Shown: piece after piece, positions 12,959-22,812 of the stretch
How positions within the stretch are numbered: position 1 is the stretch's first letter
Layout of the letters: the number at the start of each line of letters is the position of its first letter
Source of the DNA: Brachionus manjavacas
Lineage: Eukaryota > Rotifera > Eurotatoria > Ploima > Brachionidae
Direction: 5' to 3'
DNA: 64,000 nucleotides
Assembly: GCA_019054805.1 (NCBI GenBank)
Contig: JAHQIY010000018.1
Coordinates: 310,001-374,000 of the forward strand
Made by a program: the position numbers and the translations under genes
Notes under the pieces: model-generated
What the model was told of the DNA's origin: nothing
Database searches by the model: none
What the model saw: the letters and a program-made list of their open reading frames with translations, nothing else

Positions 12959-13835
12959 CCGTAATGCCGTGCGTTCTAGTTCAATGCATTAAACTTGTGG
13001 CTTCGGGAATAGATGCGGCACTAAACACGTGTTTTTCAATATTTCGTGACTTGGGTTTTAATGCAGCATCTAAAGTTAAGTTAGAAATAAAATTTGGGAA
13101 TAAGTGCGGCTTCTATAACTGAAGCTCTTAAAATAATGCAGCATCAAAAGTTGAAATTTAAAGAAAAAAATATTCAATATTTTTGAATTTTTTTGAATTT
13201 TTTTTAACTTATAAAAACACAAATTTTTATTATTAAAAAAAAATTTTCTTGAAACAAAATGAGTAAAATTGAAAATATTTCAAGCCAAATGACAAAAAAA
13301 AGAAAAAGATACTCAATGGAGTTTAAAACTAAGGTAATAATGAAATATAAATCTTTGCAAAGTGATGAAACAAGTGAAAAAAGTAAAACAAGTGAAAAAA
13401 GTATTAATCATATGAGTCGTATATCTGGTATCGATCGAAGAATTATTGGCAAATGGATCAAAGATGAACACAAAATCTTATTTGAACTTGAGAAAAATTG
13501 AAATTTTGTTTATTTATTTTATAAATTAAATCGAAATCTAAAAAAAAAAATCATAAAATTGCCTAAATCGATTTTTTTTTTTATTAAAAAAATATTTTTT
13601 TTTTATTCAAAAAAATTAAAAAATATTCAAATTTTGTTTTTAAAAATTTTCGAATAAAGAAGCAGCATTTAATACAGAAATTTAATAATAAGACCGGCAT
13701 TTAAATTTAGGAGCTTGGTTTTTAATGCAGGTCTTAAACCTAGGTCATGAAAAATTCAAAAACACATGTTTAGACCATGCACTTAATTTCGAGTGCCACA
13801 TGTTTAATGCTGCCTTTATTCGCACGGCATTACGG
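12959..13835 (+). mobile_element. 877-bp TA-flanked TIR element coding only an HTH protein
   Basis: Begins CCGTAATGCCGTGCG and ends with its exact reverse complement. Both ends abut TA, the target duplication of the Tc1/mariner/pogo superfamily. Imperfect similarity of the ends continues inward to GCATTAAAC(A/T)TGTGGC, giving TIRs of about 40-50 bp. Several subterminal GCAGCAT words recur (e.g. near 13064 and 13137). The only ORF is the 80-residue HTH at 13259. The TIR start CCGTA matches that of the pogo/Tigger element at 31099-33067, so this is probably a non-autonomous relative. Confidence 0.82.
13259..13501 (+). CDS. Stand-alone HTH (pogo/CENP-B N-terminal type) protein
   Basis: 80 residues inside the 877-bp TIR element. 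After a Lys/Arg-rich start it reads RKRYSMEFKTKVIMKY, a serine/lysine loop with a duplicated KTSEKS unit, and then the recognition-helix part SGIDRRIIGKWIKDEHK. The layout is that of the first helix-turn-helix of pogo/Tigger transposases (compare the 31474 protein: FKLKVIKYAE...QIRWWISNKQK). There is no second HTH and no DDE catalytic domain. The frame is open although the neutral sequence around it is full of stops. That may mean it is young or that the peptide is used, for example as a TIR-binding repressor. This role is inference. Confidence 0.6.
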   Translation: MSKIENISSQMTKKRKRYSMEFKTKVIMKYKSLQSDETSEKSKTSEKSINHMSRISGIDRRIIGKWIKDEHKILFELEKN

Positions 13836-14364
13836 TAATGTTTAATTTTAAAAAAATTTTAAGAAGCCTATTTCATCAATTTTGTTAAAACTGATCATGT
13901 GATCATGATCATTAGCTTCAAGTTGCCTTTTCTTTGGGCCTTCAGTCGATAAAATAAGTTAAATATTTTTTTTTAAATCAAAAACTTTGCCGCCCGATAG
14001 AACGTGACGCACTTTTTAAATAGCTTTTCAAATTTCAATTCAAGTTTTTTTTATATTAATACTAAAATTATAAAAAAAACCAAAAAAGTTAAAATTTAAA
14101 TTATTCCATTTAAATTTAGATAGAATGAATTTTCTAAAAAAATACCATTTTAATTTAACCTTTTCGTCAGGCCGAAAAACAAGTTTAAGTCATTTATATA
14201 AAAAAAAATGCAATTAATTCTTAGTTTATTTTACTTTAATAAAAAAAAATTATTCAACTATTTCAAATATTCTTTTACAAACTTAAATAGCTTCGTTTAA
14301 GACTATTGCTTCTACCATTGCATTGACGTCCAGCTAGAACCTTTTAAAAATTTGATTAGAAAAA
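13836..14364. other. AT-rich intergenic stretch
   Basis: Contains a short TGATCATGTGATCATGATCA palindrome cluster near 13893-13912; otherwise no recognisable feature. Confidence 0.4.
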
Positions 14365-16055
14365 TTAAAGAAGCCAAAAATATATTACATCTGGACAGCA
14401 TGGAAAATTTTTAAAAGCTGTACAAAATTCAATCTTAAACGATTGACAATCTGTATCATATTTAGGTCGTCTTTCACATTTCTTGAATTTATCTTTTAAT
14501 AATACCAACATTTTGTCGCAGTTGATATTTTTGTTGGCCAAACAATATTCTCCAATTTCTTTCAATTTTTTGGCATCTTTTGGGACCTAAAATCAAAATT
14601 ATAGTCCAGTTTAAAATTTTGAATAAATTGGATTTTTTTACTGAAGTAACTGGTCCATCAAAAGGACTGTTTGGATCAATCGTAGAGGGTTTGTGTGATA
14701 AAGTTGACTTTTTTGTTGTTGTTTTTATGGTAGTTTCAGGTCTAGTGTATTTACTGGCTGTCACAACTTCAACTGGTATTTGAATTGGGCTTCTAGTTGA
14801 GCTAGATGTAGCTACCGTTTTTTTTCCAGGCTTATAAGGCTGATAGTTTCGACTATTACAAATCGAATGTTCATAAAAAACGTAGCAATAAATAGACAAA
14901 ACTTCAATGCAAGCATCATTTTTCAATCTATATGAATCAGTAATTTTATCACATTTATTTAACAAATTTAATAGTTCGTGTTTCTTAGTCCAGCACAATT
15001 TATCATAAGTCCGATCACAATGAACCTTTAGTTTATAGAAAATATCATTTCTTGCCGCATCATTCATAACTGTAGCAGTAACATAATTAGTTGATTTTGT
15101 TGTAGTTGTGGTTTTTTGAGTTGTTTTTTCTGTGTAGCCGAACAATGCATCAAATATTCCTTTTAAAAACTTTAAAAAAAATTATTTAATTTTCTTTTTT
15201 AATTAATACTGGACTGATTTTTGTAATTTAAAAAAAGTTTTTTAATTATTATAAATACCATATTCTAAAGATTTCAAGAGAATTTGACAAAATCTTTTAA
15301 AATCCAATTTTTAAAAATCACTACTGTTTATTGGAAATAAAAAAATAAATTGGAAAAATGATCATATCTTGTTAAAGGCATTAATTTTATTAATTTCAAA
15401 TTAAAAAGCAAAGAATTAAATTTAATTTAAAGAAAAGTTATAAAAAAAAATTTATTTTTATTTAATTTATTAAATAAAAGATAAATGAGAGATTAATATT
15501 TTTTAACTTTATTTCTTGTTTTTAGATAATTTCATAAAATTTGAATTATTTTAAGTCTTCAAATTTTTTTAATAATTAAATTAAATAATCAAAGGTAATA
15601 AAATTGGTCAGCTCCTAATAAAAACTTACAGTACATAAAGGATATTTTAAGTATTTTTGATATCAAATTTTCATTTAGATTAATTTTAAAATAAATTTTA
15701 CTCTTTTTTGTTTAGGTCTATAAATTTTGCTAGCATCTTCATTGACAAAATTTCCGAAAAATTTCTAAAAAATTAAAATTATTTCAAATTATAATTTTTG
15801 TAAAACATTTGTTATAAAAATTCCAAAATTACTCGGTAATCATCTTCTTTATTTGAATGATAATAATTATTTTTAATGGTTTCCAATTCATCCAAAAGTT
15901 CACCGACTAGCTTAGAAATTAGATAATAAATTAGTAGATAGAATAATTAGATTATTCCAGTTTACTTGATCTTTAGACTCAGCCATATCCGTATTCTCAC
16001 TAAAGGCAATAGCGGTTGAAATCACCACCAAAAAAAGTAGAGAAAAGTTTAACAT
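14365..16055 (-). CDS. Secreted protein with two six-cysteine modules and Thr-rich linker
   Basis: Five exons, all phase 0: 16055-15966, 15910-15833, 15764-15702, 15169-14642 and 14586-14365, giving 326 residues. Residues 1-19 form a signal peptide (MLNFSLLFLVVISTAIAFS). Exon 4 carries a Thr/Lys stretch, then a cysteine module with spacing C-7-C-13-C-13-C-7-C-8-C, then a Ser/Thr/Pro-rich mucin-like linker. Exon 5 carries a second module, C-7-C-13-C-9-C-7-C-7-CC. The equal spacing shows internal duplication of one fold. I do not recognise the family. The first three exons and upstream DNA are repeated 3.64 kb away at 19345-19698. An AG lies two bases before the ATG (CAATTTAG). The start at MLNF is chosen over an upstream in-frame ATG because it begins the signal peptide directly after that AG. 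Confidence 0.75.
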
Positions 16056-16378
16056 TTCTAAATTGAATAAATTTTTAGTTAAACTATGTTTTTTATTTGG
16101 GAAATGAAAAGATATAATTTGATAGAGCTCGATTAACATTTAAAGATAAAGGTAACTTGAGCTCTAGAATTTATTCTATTCTATAATCATAATATTATTG
16201 CAAATAAATATTCTTTGTAAAAAATTTATCACTGTACTTTAATTAGATTTACAAGATAGATAAGTTGAATAATTTAAATCAAGAAGAGTTTGAGCTCAAG
16301 ATAGAAAAAAGATAAGATAATTTGTTAAATGCATTTTTTAGGCAAAATCCACTTCAATTAACTAACATTTTATACCAA

Positions 16379-16451
16379 GCCTCCATAGCTCAGTGGTTAG
16401 AGCACCAGTCTTGTAAACTGGGGGTCGGGAGTTCGATCCTCCCTGGGGGCT
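16379..16451 (+). tRNA. tRNA-Thr (TGT)
   Basis: 73 bases fold as a full cloverleaf. The acceptor stem GCCTCCA pairs with TGGGGGC with one T-G wobble. The D arm is GCTCAGTGGTTAGAGC. The anticodon stem CCAGT/ACTGG holds loop CTTGTAA, so the anticodon is TGT. The T arm is GGGAG-TTCGATC-CTCCC. No intron. A T-run starting at 16451 acts as Pol III terminator. Confidence 0.97.
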
Positions 16452-16848
16452 TTTTTTTAATCTAAATTTATATTTAAGAATTTTACACACTTCAAAAAAA
16501 TTATTATAAAATCTAATTAACAATAAATGAAAAGTTTAATTTATTTTTTCAAATTTTTAATCAATTTTATGTGTTAATTTGAAATTTCTATGGGATTAAT
16601 TTTTTAGATCAGAAATTTAAAATGCTTTAATTTTCCATTCTTATACATAATTTATCAACCAAAAAAAATAAATTAAATAATTCTTAAAATAAACTAAAAA
16701 CTAAAGCAGTATTTATATTTATTTGATGTATTTTTCGTATTAACAATTTTAACACAAATTTGAAAAACAATGAAAGAGAGATGTTATAAATTTATTTAAA
16801 GAAAAAATAAATATGAGTTTCTCTTGCCATAATGCTACATTTAGATTA

Positions 16849-16987
16849 CAGTGTCTACTTTTTGGGTGTTTTTTTTTAAGTTGACGTCAAAAATTTACCT
16901 AATTTGCCGTAAATCATTTTTTACTTTTGGAAATTTTACAATATTTTACGTAAATTATTGTAAAAAACAAAAAGTGGAACATCCCTG
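16849..16987. mobile_element. 139-bp TA-flanked MITE
   Basis: Ends CAGTGTCTACTTTTTG and, reversed, CAGGGATGTTCCACTTTTTG, each next to TA. The interior has TTACGTAA-type words shared with the larger MITE at 52296. Non-coding. Repeated at 20492-20628 as part of the tandem duplication. Confidence 0.55.
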
Positions 16988-17459
16988 TACATAAAATATA
17001 GAATATTTATATTTTTTTGTTTTAAAACGAAAATCTATTAATTTTAAATTTTATTTTACAAGCAATTAAATATTTTTAATTTCAAGGTTAATCAAGAGGC
17101 AAGTGCCCCTGTCTTTTGTACTGATTAACACTTCATTTATTTATTCATTATTAGAGAATTCTTTAAGATTTTGAATTAAAACAAAAATTAAAAAAGTTTT
17201 TTTAATGTTTTATTTGGGCATTGTGAAACTTCACTCAAAACTTACAATACAAAAATGAAAAAAATATATTATTTTTGTTCTAAAGAGAAAAAATTTATTC
17301 TGTAAATGAAACACGTTTTTACAAAGCGTAACAATTTTTGTTTCAACTCCTGCGTAAAAATTGAACATCAAGATATTATAGATATTTAGCTTAATTAAAA
17401 TACTTAATATATCTTGAAAATAATCTTTTTTCAAAAAGATAAGCGGGAAATGGATAAAG

Positions 17460-17760
17460 ATTTGTTTTTCTGTACCAAGCTAAAGCTCCTTCAGAGTAAA
17501 TTATAAAAAAAATAAAAATAAAAAATAAAAATAAGGTAAATAAGTTAAAATAAAATGTAAAAAAAGTAAAAAAGACACATATTAAATAGGTTTTTAATTG
17601 AGGTATTGTAAATTATGTCGTATGAATTTATTTATTTGTTTTTCTGTACCGAGCTTGAGCTCCTTCAGAATTAAAAAAAAATAAAAATAAAGTAAAAAAA
17701 AGATAAATCAAAGAAATTAAAGAAAAGATAAATAGAAATGTAATAAATGATATAAATTTT
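17460..17760 (-). mobile_element. Two 5'-truncated LINE-A 3' ends
   Basis: Read on the minus strand, 17497-17460 gives CTGAAGGAGCTTTAGCTTGG followed by TACAGAAAAACAAA, and about 17671-17629 gives the same motif with CTCAAGCTCGG. Both are the 3' terminus of the LINE family seen intact at 54616 and 40372, preceded by the family's T-rich 3' UTR (about 17760-17672 and 17560-17498). No coding part remains. Confidence 0.7.
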
Positions 17761-18161
17761 TATTTTTTTTTAAACGTAGGCTAGTATTAGACATGCTTAA
17801 ATATTTAATAAGTTAGGAAAAGAAAAATTACTAGATAGCAATTACACAATGAATTTGGATATTCGATATATCTTGATATGAAAGGAAAAATTTTATATTT
17901 ATTTTTTGATAAATTGATTAATGTGTTAAAAAATTAAAGTATTAATTATCTTGTTTGACAAATAACACTTTTGATTTTTTTCTCTGTCTTTTTTCTGTTT
18001 AATGAATTCTATAAAATCATTTCAATAAAACGCATTTTTATCAAATTGAATTCTTCTTTCTATATTAGCATTCTATGAAACTAATTGGTCCCAGCTCGGA
18101 CAGATAATTTTCGAAATTTGAAAAAATTTAAAAAAAAATAAATTTATTCAAATTTAAAAGA

Positions 18162-19052
18162 TTAAATTTGATCACCTCCATGGACCAAAAAAGTATCTTC
18201 GAATTGATCAGCCATTTTTTGAACACTGTAATTCGTATGGCAACTATTGTATACAAAGCCACTGAATCGAAATTTATGAAAAACATGCTTTACTTGATCA
18301 ATGTTGTTCAAATCATAAATAAACTTGAAAATTCCGCCATCGTATCCATGTCTGAATTTGATCCTATCGAAATAGGCTTTGACAGAGTTGAAATAAAAAT
18401 TTCTAAAATCTTCATCGCCTATTTTATACAAAGCGTTTCCATTTATATGAAATGAATCAGTAAAGCTCTTCATTTTTATTCCTCTTTGAATGCTACCTTT
18501 GACCCAAAAGTCTCCATTGATGCATTCTTTATACAAACCTACTAGCCAATTCGATCTGATCGGTCTAGTATCCGGTTCCATGTAAAATATAAAGCTTTGT
18601 CTCTTAAAAATTTCATTCGATGCATTTAGCATGTATTCGAACATAATTCTTGAGCCGATGTTGTGGTTGTCTGTCCTTTCATCTAGAAAAATGTACTCAA
18701 CAATGTCAATTTTACTAAAACATTCAACATTTTTATGCTTTATAAACTTGTTATGATCCAAATTTTGGTTATCACGTCTTGCTACATAAAAAATCAAATC
18801 AACTTCCAATCTCACCGAGAATTGATTGCATGGTCTAAAATGTGACCAAGAATCCATTAGATTTATCACTTTGTCAGTTTGTTTTACATGGAAAGGAATG
18901 ATAACTGAAAATTTTTTGGGTAATTTCGGCTCAAAAATGGACGGAACACATGATTGGGAATTTTTGCTCATTTTTAAATTTATAATGTAAAAAATAATAA
19001 AAAATATAAAAAAAATTATTAAACATTTATTGAAGCATCTAATTTTTATCAT
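18162..19052 (-). CDS. Type II membrane glycosyltransferase-like protein, copy 1
   Basis: Intronless, 296 residues. A short basic N-terminus and one hydrophobic segment (about residues 10-26) give a type II Golgi-like anchor. A GT-A-like lumenal domain follows: KFSVIIPFH as the first beta strand, then FYMEPDTRPIRSNWL where an acidic EPD could be the metal/sugar-nucleotide motif, W-V-KGS, HINGNALY, and a C-terminal HGYDGG and VHGGDQI. This order is typical of putative nucleotide-sugar transferases, but I cannot name the family, and glycosyltransferase activity is inference. An AG lies directly before the ATG (AAATTTAG). AATAAA follows the stop by 18 bases. Identical in protein to the copy at 21799-22689. 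Confidence 0.7.
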   Translation of the reverse strand: MIKIRCFNKCLIIFFIFFIIFYIINLKMSKNSQSCVPSIFEPKLPKKFSVIIPFHVKQTDKVINLMDSWSHFRPCNQFSVRLEVDLIFYVARRDNQNLDHNKFIKHKNVECFSKIDIVEYIFLDERTDNHNIGSRIMFEYMLNASNEIFKRQSFIFYMEPDTRPIRSNWLVGLYKECINGDFWVKGSIQRGIKMKSFTDSFHINGNALYKIGDEDFRNFYFNSVKAYFDRIKFRHGYDGGIFKFIYDLNNIDQVKHVFHKFRFSGFVYNSCHTNYSVQKMADQFEDTFLVHGGDQI

Positions 19053-19344
19053 CTAAATTTAAAAATTTTTCAAAATAATTTCTGAATAAAACTGAAAGGC
19101 CACTAGAATATATTCGTTGTGATGATATTATTAAAAATTAAAAATAATTTTATTTGAAATAAAAAAAAATTATTTTAAATTATTTGAATTATTTTAAGTC
19201 TTCAAATTTTTTTAATAATTAAATTAAATAATCAAAGGTAATAAAATTGGTCAGCTCCTAATAAAAACTTACAGTACATAAAGGATATTTTAAGTATTTT
19301 TGATATCAAATTTTCATTTAGATTAATTTTAAAATAAATTTTAC

Positions 19345-19698
19345 TCTTTTTTGTTTAGGTCTATAAATTTTGCTAGCATCTTCATTGACAAAATTTCCGA
19401 AAAATTTCTAAAAAATTAAAATTATTTCAAATTATAATTTTTGTAAAACATTTGTTATAAAAATTCCAAAATTACTCGGTAATCATCTTCTTTATTTGAA
19501 TGATAATAATTATTTTTAATGGTTTCCAATTCATCCAAAAGTTCACCGACTAGCTTAGAAATTAGATAATAAATTAGTAGATAGAATAATTAGATTATTC
19601 CAGTTTACTTGATCTTTAGACTCAGCCATATCCGTATTCTCACTAAAGGCAATAGCGGTTGAAATCACCACCAAAAAAAGTAGAGAAAAGTTTAACAT
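19345..19698 (-). pseudogene. 3'-truncated copy of the secreted six-cysteine gene
   Basis: Exons 1-3 are present at 19698-19609, 19553-19476 and 19407-19345, identical in reading to the copy at 14365-16055, including signal peptide and splice sites. The duplication breakpoint at about 19182 falls in the following intron, so exons 4 and 5 with both cysteine modules are missing. On the minus strand the next sequence is the start-distal flank of glycosyltransferase copy 1. Unless it splices 3.6 kb further to the exons at 15169 and 14586, it can make only about 77 residues. Confidence 0.8.
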
Positions 19699-20021
19699 TT
19701 CTAAATTGAATAAATTTTTAGTTAAACTATGTTTTTTATTTGGGAAATGAAAAGATATAATTTGATAGAGCTCGATTAACATTTAAAGATAAAGGTAACT
19801 TGAGCTCTAGAATTTATTCTATTCTATAATCATAATATTATTGCAAATAAATATTCTTTGTAAAAAATTTATCACTGTACTTTAATTAGATTTACAAGAT
19901 AGATAAGTTGAATAATTTAAATCAAGAAGAGTTTGAGCTCAAGATAGAAAAAAGATAAGATAATTTGTTAAATGCATTTTTTAGGCAAAATCCACTTCAA
20001 TTAACTAACATTTTATACCAA

Positions 20022-20094
20022 GCCTCCATAGCTCAGTGGTTAGAGCACCAGTCTTGTAAACTGGGGGTCGGGAGTTCGATCCTCCCTGGGGGCT
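20022..20094 (+). tRNA. tRNA-Thr (TGT), duplicated copy
   Basis: Same 73 bases and same fold as the gene at 16379-16451, shifted by 3,643 bp; followed by a T-run terminator. Confidence 0.97.
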
Positions 20095-20491
20095 TTTTTT
20101 TAATCTAAATTTATATTTAAGAATTTTACACACTTCAAAAAAATTATTATAAAATCTAATTAACAATAAATGAAAAGTTTAATTTATTTTTTCAAATTTT
20201 TAATCAATTTTATGTGTTAATTTGAAATTTCTATGGGATTAATTTTTTAGATCAGAAATTTAAAATGCTTTAATTTTCCATTCTTATACATAATTTATCA
20301 ACCAAAAAAAATAAATTAAATAATTCTTAAAATAAACTAAAAACTAAAGCAGTATTTATATTTATTTGATGTATTTTTCGTATTAACAATTTTAACACAA
20401 ATTTGAAAAACAATGAAAGAGAGATGTTATAAATTTATTTAAAGAAAAAATAAATATGAGTTTCTCTTGCCATAATGCTACATTTAGATTA

Positions 20492-20628
20492 CAGTGTCTA
20501 CTTTTTGGGTGTTTTTTTAAGTTGACGTCAAAAATTTACCTAATTTGCCGTAAATCATTTTTTACTTTTGGAAATTTTACAATATTTTACGTAAATTATT
20601 GTAAAAAACAAAAAGTGGAACATCCCTG
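20492..20628. mobile_element. TA-flanked MITE, duplicated copy
   Basis: Copy of the element at 16849-16987, two T shorter in its homopolymer. It moved here by segmental duplication, not by transposition, since its flanks match too. Confidence 0.5.
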
Positions 20629-21101
20629 TACATAAAATATAGAATATTTATATTTTTTTGTTTTAAAACGAAAATCTATTAATTTTAAATTTTATTTTAC
20701 AAGCAATTAAATATTTTTAATTTCAAGGTTAATCAAGAGGCAAGTGCCCCTGTCTTTTGTACTGATTAACACTTCATTTATTTATTCATTATTAGAGAAT
20801 TCTTTAAGATTTTGAATTAAAACAAAAATTAAAAAAGTTTTTTTAATGTTTTATTTGGGCATTGTGAAACTTCACTCAAAACTTACAATACAAAAATGAA
20901 AAAAAATATATTATTTTTGTTCTAAAGAGAAAAAATTTATTCTGTAAATGAAACACGTTTTTACAAAGCGTAACAATTTTTGTTTCAACTCCTGCGTAAA
21001 AATTGAACATCAAGATATTATAGATATTTAGCTTAATTAAAATACTTAATATATCTTGAAAATAATCTTTTTTCAAAAAGATAAGCGGGAAATGGATAAA
21101 G

Positions 21102-21400
21102 ATTTGTTTTTCTGTACCAAGCTAAAGCTCCTTCAGAGTAAATTATAAAAAATAAAAATAAAAAATAAAAATAAGGTAAATAAGTTAAAATAAAATGTAA
21201 AAAAAGTAAAAAAGACACATATTAAATAGGTTTTTAATTGAGGTATTGTAAATTATGTCGTATGAATTTATTTATTTGTTTTTCTGTACCGAGCTTGAGC
21301 TCCTTCAGAATTAAAAAAATAAAAATAAAGTAAAAAAAAGATAAATCAAAGAAATTAAAGAAAAGATAAATAGAAATGTAATAAATGATATAAATTTTTA
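21102..21400 (-). mobile_element. Two LINE-A 3' ends, duplicated copy
   Basis: Same two 3' terminal motifs as at 17460-17760, at about 21138-21102 and 21311-21271 on the minus strand. Confidence 0.65.
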
Positions 21401-21798
21401 TTTTTTTAAACGTAGGCTAGTATTAGACATGCTTAAATATTTAATAAGTTAGGAAAAGAAAAATTACTAGATAGCAATTACACAATGAATTTGGATATTC
21501 GATATATCTTGATATGAAAGGAAAAATTTTATATTTATTTTTTGATAAATTGATTAATGTGTTAAAAAATTAAAGTATTAATTATCTTGTTTGACAAATA
21601 ACACTTTTGATTTTTTTCTCTGTCTTTTTTCTGTTTAATGAATTCTATAAAATCATTTCAATAAAACGCATTTTTTATCAAATTGAATTCTTCTTTCTAT
21701 ATTAGCATTCTATGAAACTAATTGGTCCCAGCTCGGACAGATAATTTTCGAAATTTGAAAAAATTTAAAAAAAAATAAATTTATTCAAATTTAAAAGA

Positions 21799-22689
21799 TT
21801 AAATTTGATCACCTCCATGGACCAAAAAAGTATCTTCGAATTGATCAGCCATTTTTTGAACACTGTAATTCGTATGGCAACTATTGTATACAAAGCCACT
21901 GAATCGAAATTTATGAAAAACATGCTTTACTTGATCAATGTTGTTCAAATCATAAATAAACTTGAAAATTCCGCCATCGTATCCATGTCTGAATTTGATC
22001 CTATCGAAATAGGCTTTGACAGAGTTGAAATAAAAATTTCTAAAATCTTCATCGCCTATTTTATACAAAGCGTTTCCATTTATATGAAATGAATCAGTAA
22101 AGCTCTTCATTTTTATTCCTCTTTGAATGCTACCTTTGACCCAAAAGTCTCCATTGATGCATTCTTTATACAAACCTACTAGCCAATTCGATCTGATCGG
22201 TCTAGTATCCGGTTCCATGTAAAATATAAAGCTTTGTCTCTTAAAAATTTCATTCGATGCATTTAGCATGTATTCGAACATAATTCTTGAGCCGATGTTG
22301 TGGTTGTCTGTCCTTTCATCTAGAAAAATGTACTCAACAATGTCAATTTTACTAAAACATTCAACATTTTTATGCTTTATAAACTTGTTATGATCCAAAT
22401 TTTGGTTATCACGTCTTGCTACATAAAAAATCAAATCAACTTCCAATCTCACCGAGAATTGATTGCATGGTCTAAAATGTGACCAAGAATCCATTAGATT
22501 TATCACTTTGTCAGTTTGTTTTACATGGAAAGGAATGATAACTGAAAATTTTTTGGGTAATTTCGGCTCAAAAATGGACGGAACGCATGATTGGGAATTT
22601 TTGCTCATTTTTAAATTTATAATGTAAAAAATAATAAAAAATATAAAAAAAATTATTAAACATTTATTGAAGCATCTAATTTTTATCAT
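21799..22689 (-). CDS. Type II membrane glycosyltransferase-like protein, copy 2
   Basis: Intronless, 296 residues, identical in translation to 18162-19052, with the same N-terminal anchor, IIPFH strand, MEPD motif and C-terminal VHGGDQI. One silent difference was seen near 22584. The upstream AG directly before the ATG and the downstream AATAAA are both kept, so this copy should be expressed as well as the first. Function is inferred only from fold-like motifs. Confidence 0.7.
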   Translation of the reverse strand: MIKIRCFNKCLIIFFIFFIIFYIINLKMSKNSQSCVPSIFEPKLPKKFSVIIPFHVKQTDKVINLMDSWSHFRPCNQFSVRLEVDLIFYVARRDNQNLDHNKFIKHKNVECFSKIDIVEYIFLDERTDNHNIGSRIMFEYMLNASNEIFKRQSFIFYMEPDTRPIRSNWLVGLYKECINGDFWVKGSIQRGIKMKSFTDSFHINGNALYKIGDEDFRNFYFNSVKAYFDRIKFRHGYDGGIFKFIYDLNNIDQVKHVFHKFRFSGFVYNSCHTNYSVQKMADQFEDTFLVHGGDQI

Positions 22690-22812
22690 CTAAATTTAAA
22701 AATTTTTCAAAATAATTTCTGAATAAAACTGAAAGGCCACTAGAATATATTCGTTGTGATGATATTATTAAAAATTAAAAATAATTTTATTTGAAATAAA
22801 AAAAAATATATA

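Larger units (their letters stand above)
15539..19172. repeat. Tandem duplication, copy 1 (about 3.63 kb)
   Basis: Direct repeat of 19182-22808 at an offset of 3,643 bp, with differences that I saw limited mainly to homopolymer lengths. It carries the 5' exons of the secreted gene, a tRNA-Thr, a small TA-flanked MITE, two LINE tails and a glycosyltransferase-like gene. The left breakpoint lies in the intron after exon 3 of the secreted gene, at about 15539. Confidence 0.95.
19182..22808. repeat. Tandem duplication, copy 2 (about 3.63 kb)
   Basis: Second unit of the direct repeat. A 9-bp filler (about 19173-19181) separates the copies. In the coding parts the only substitution I noticed is a synonymous one at about 22584 (TGC versus TGT for the same Cys). 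Indels fall in A/T runs. Confidence 0.95.

Noticed and set aside
15912..16139. Starting the secreted protein at the upstream ATG (28 extra residues)
   Set aside because: The extra residues are not signal-like, and an acceptor-like AG lies just before the downstream ATG, which begins the hydrophobic signal peptide.
17228..17434. 67-codon minus-strand frame repeated in both tandem copies
   Set aside because: Phe/Ile/Lys-rich low-complexity translation; its C-terminus changes between copies through a homopolymer indel, so it is not under constraint.
18168..18455. 95-codon plus-strand frame inside the glycosyltransferase-like gene, conserved in both copies
   Set aside because: Conservation is explained by the recent duplication; the minus frame is the long one with membrane anchor and start context.
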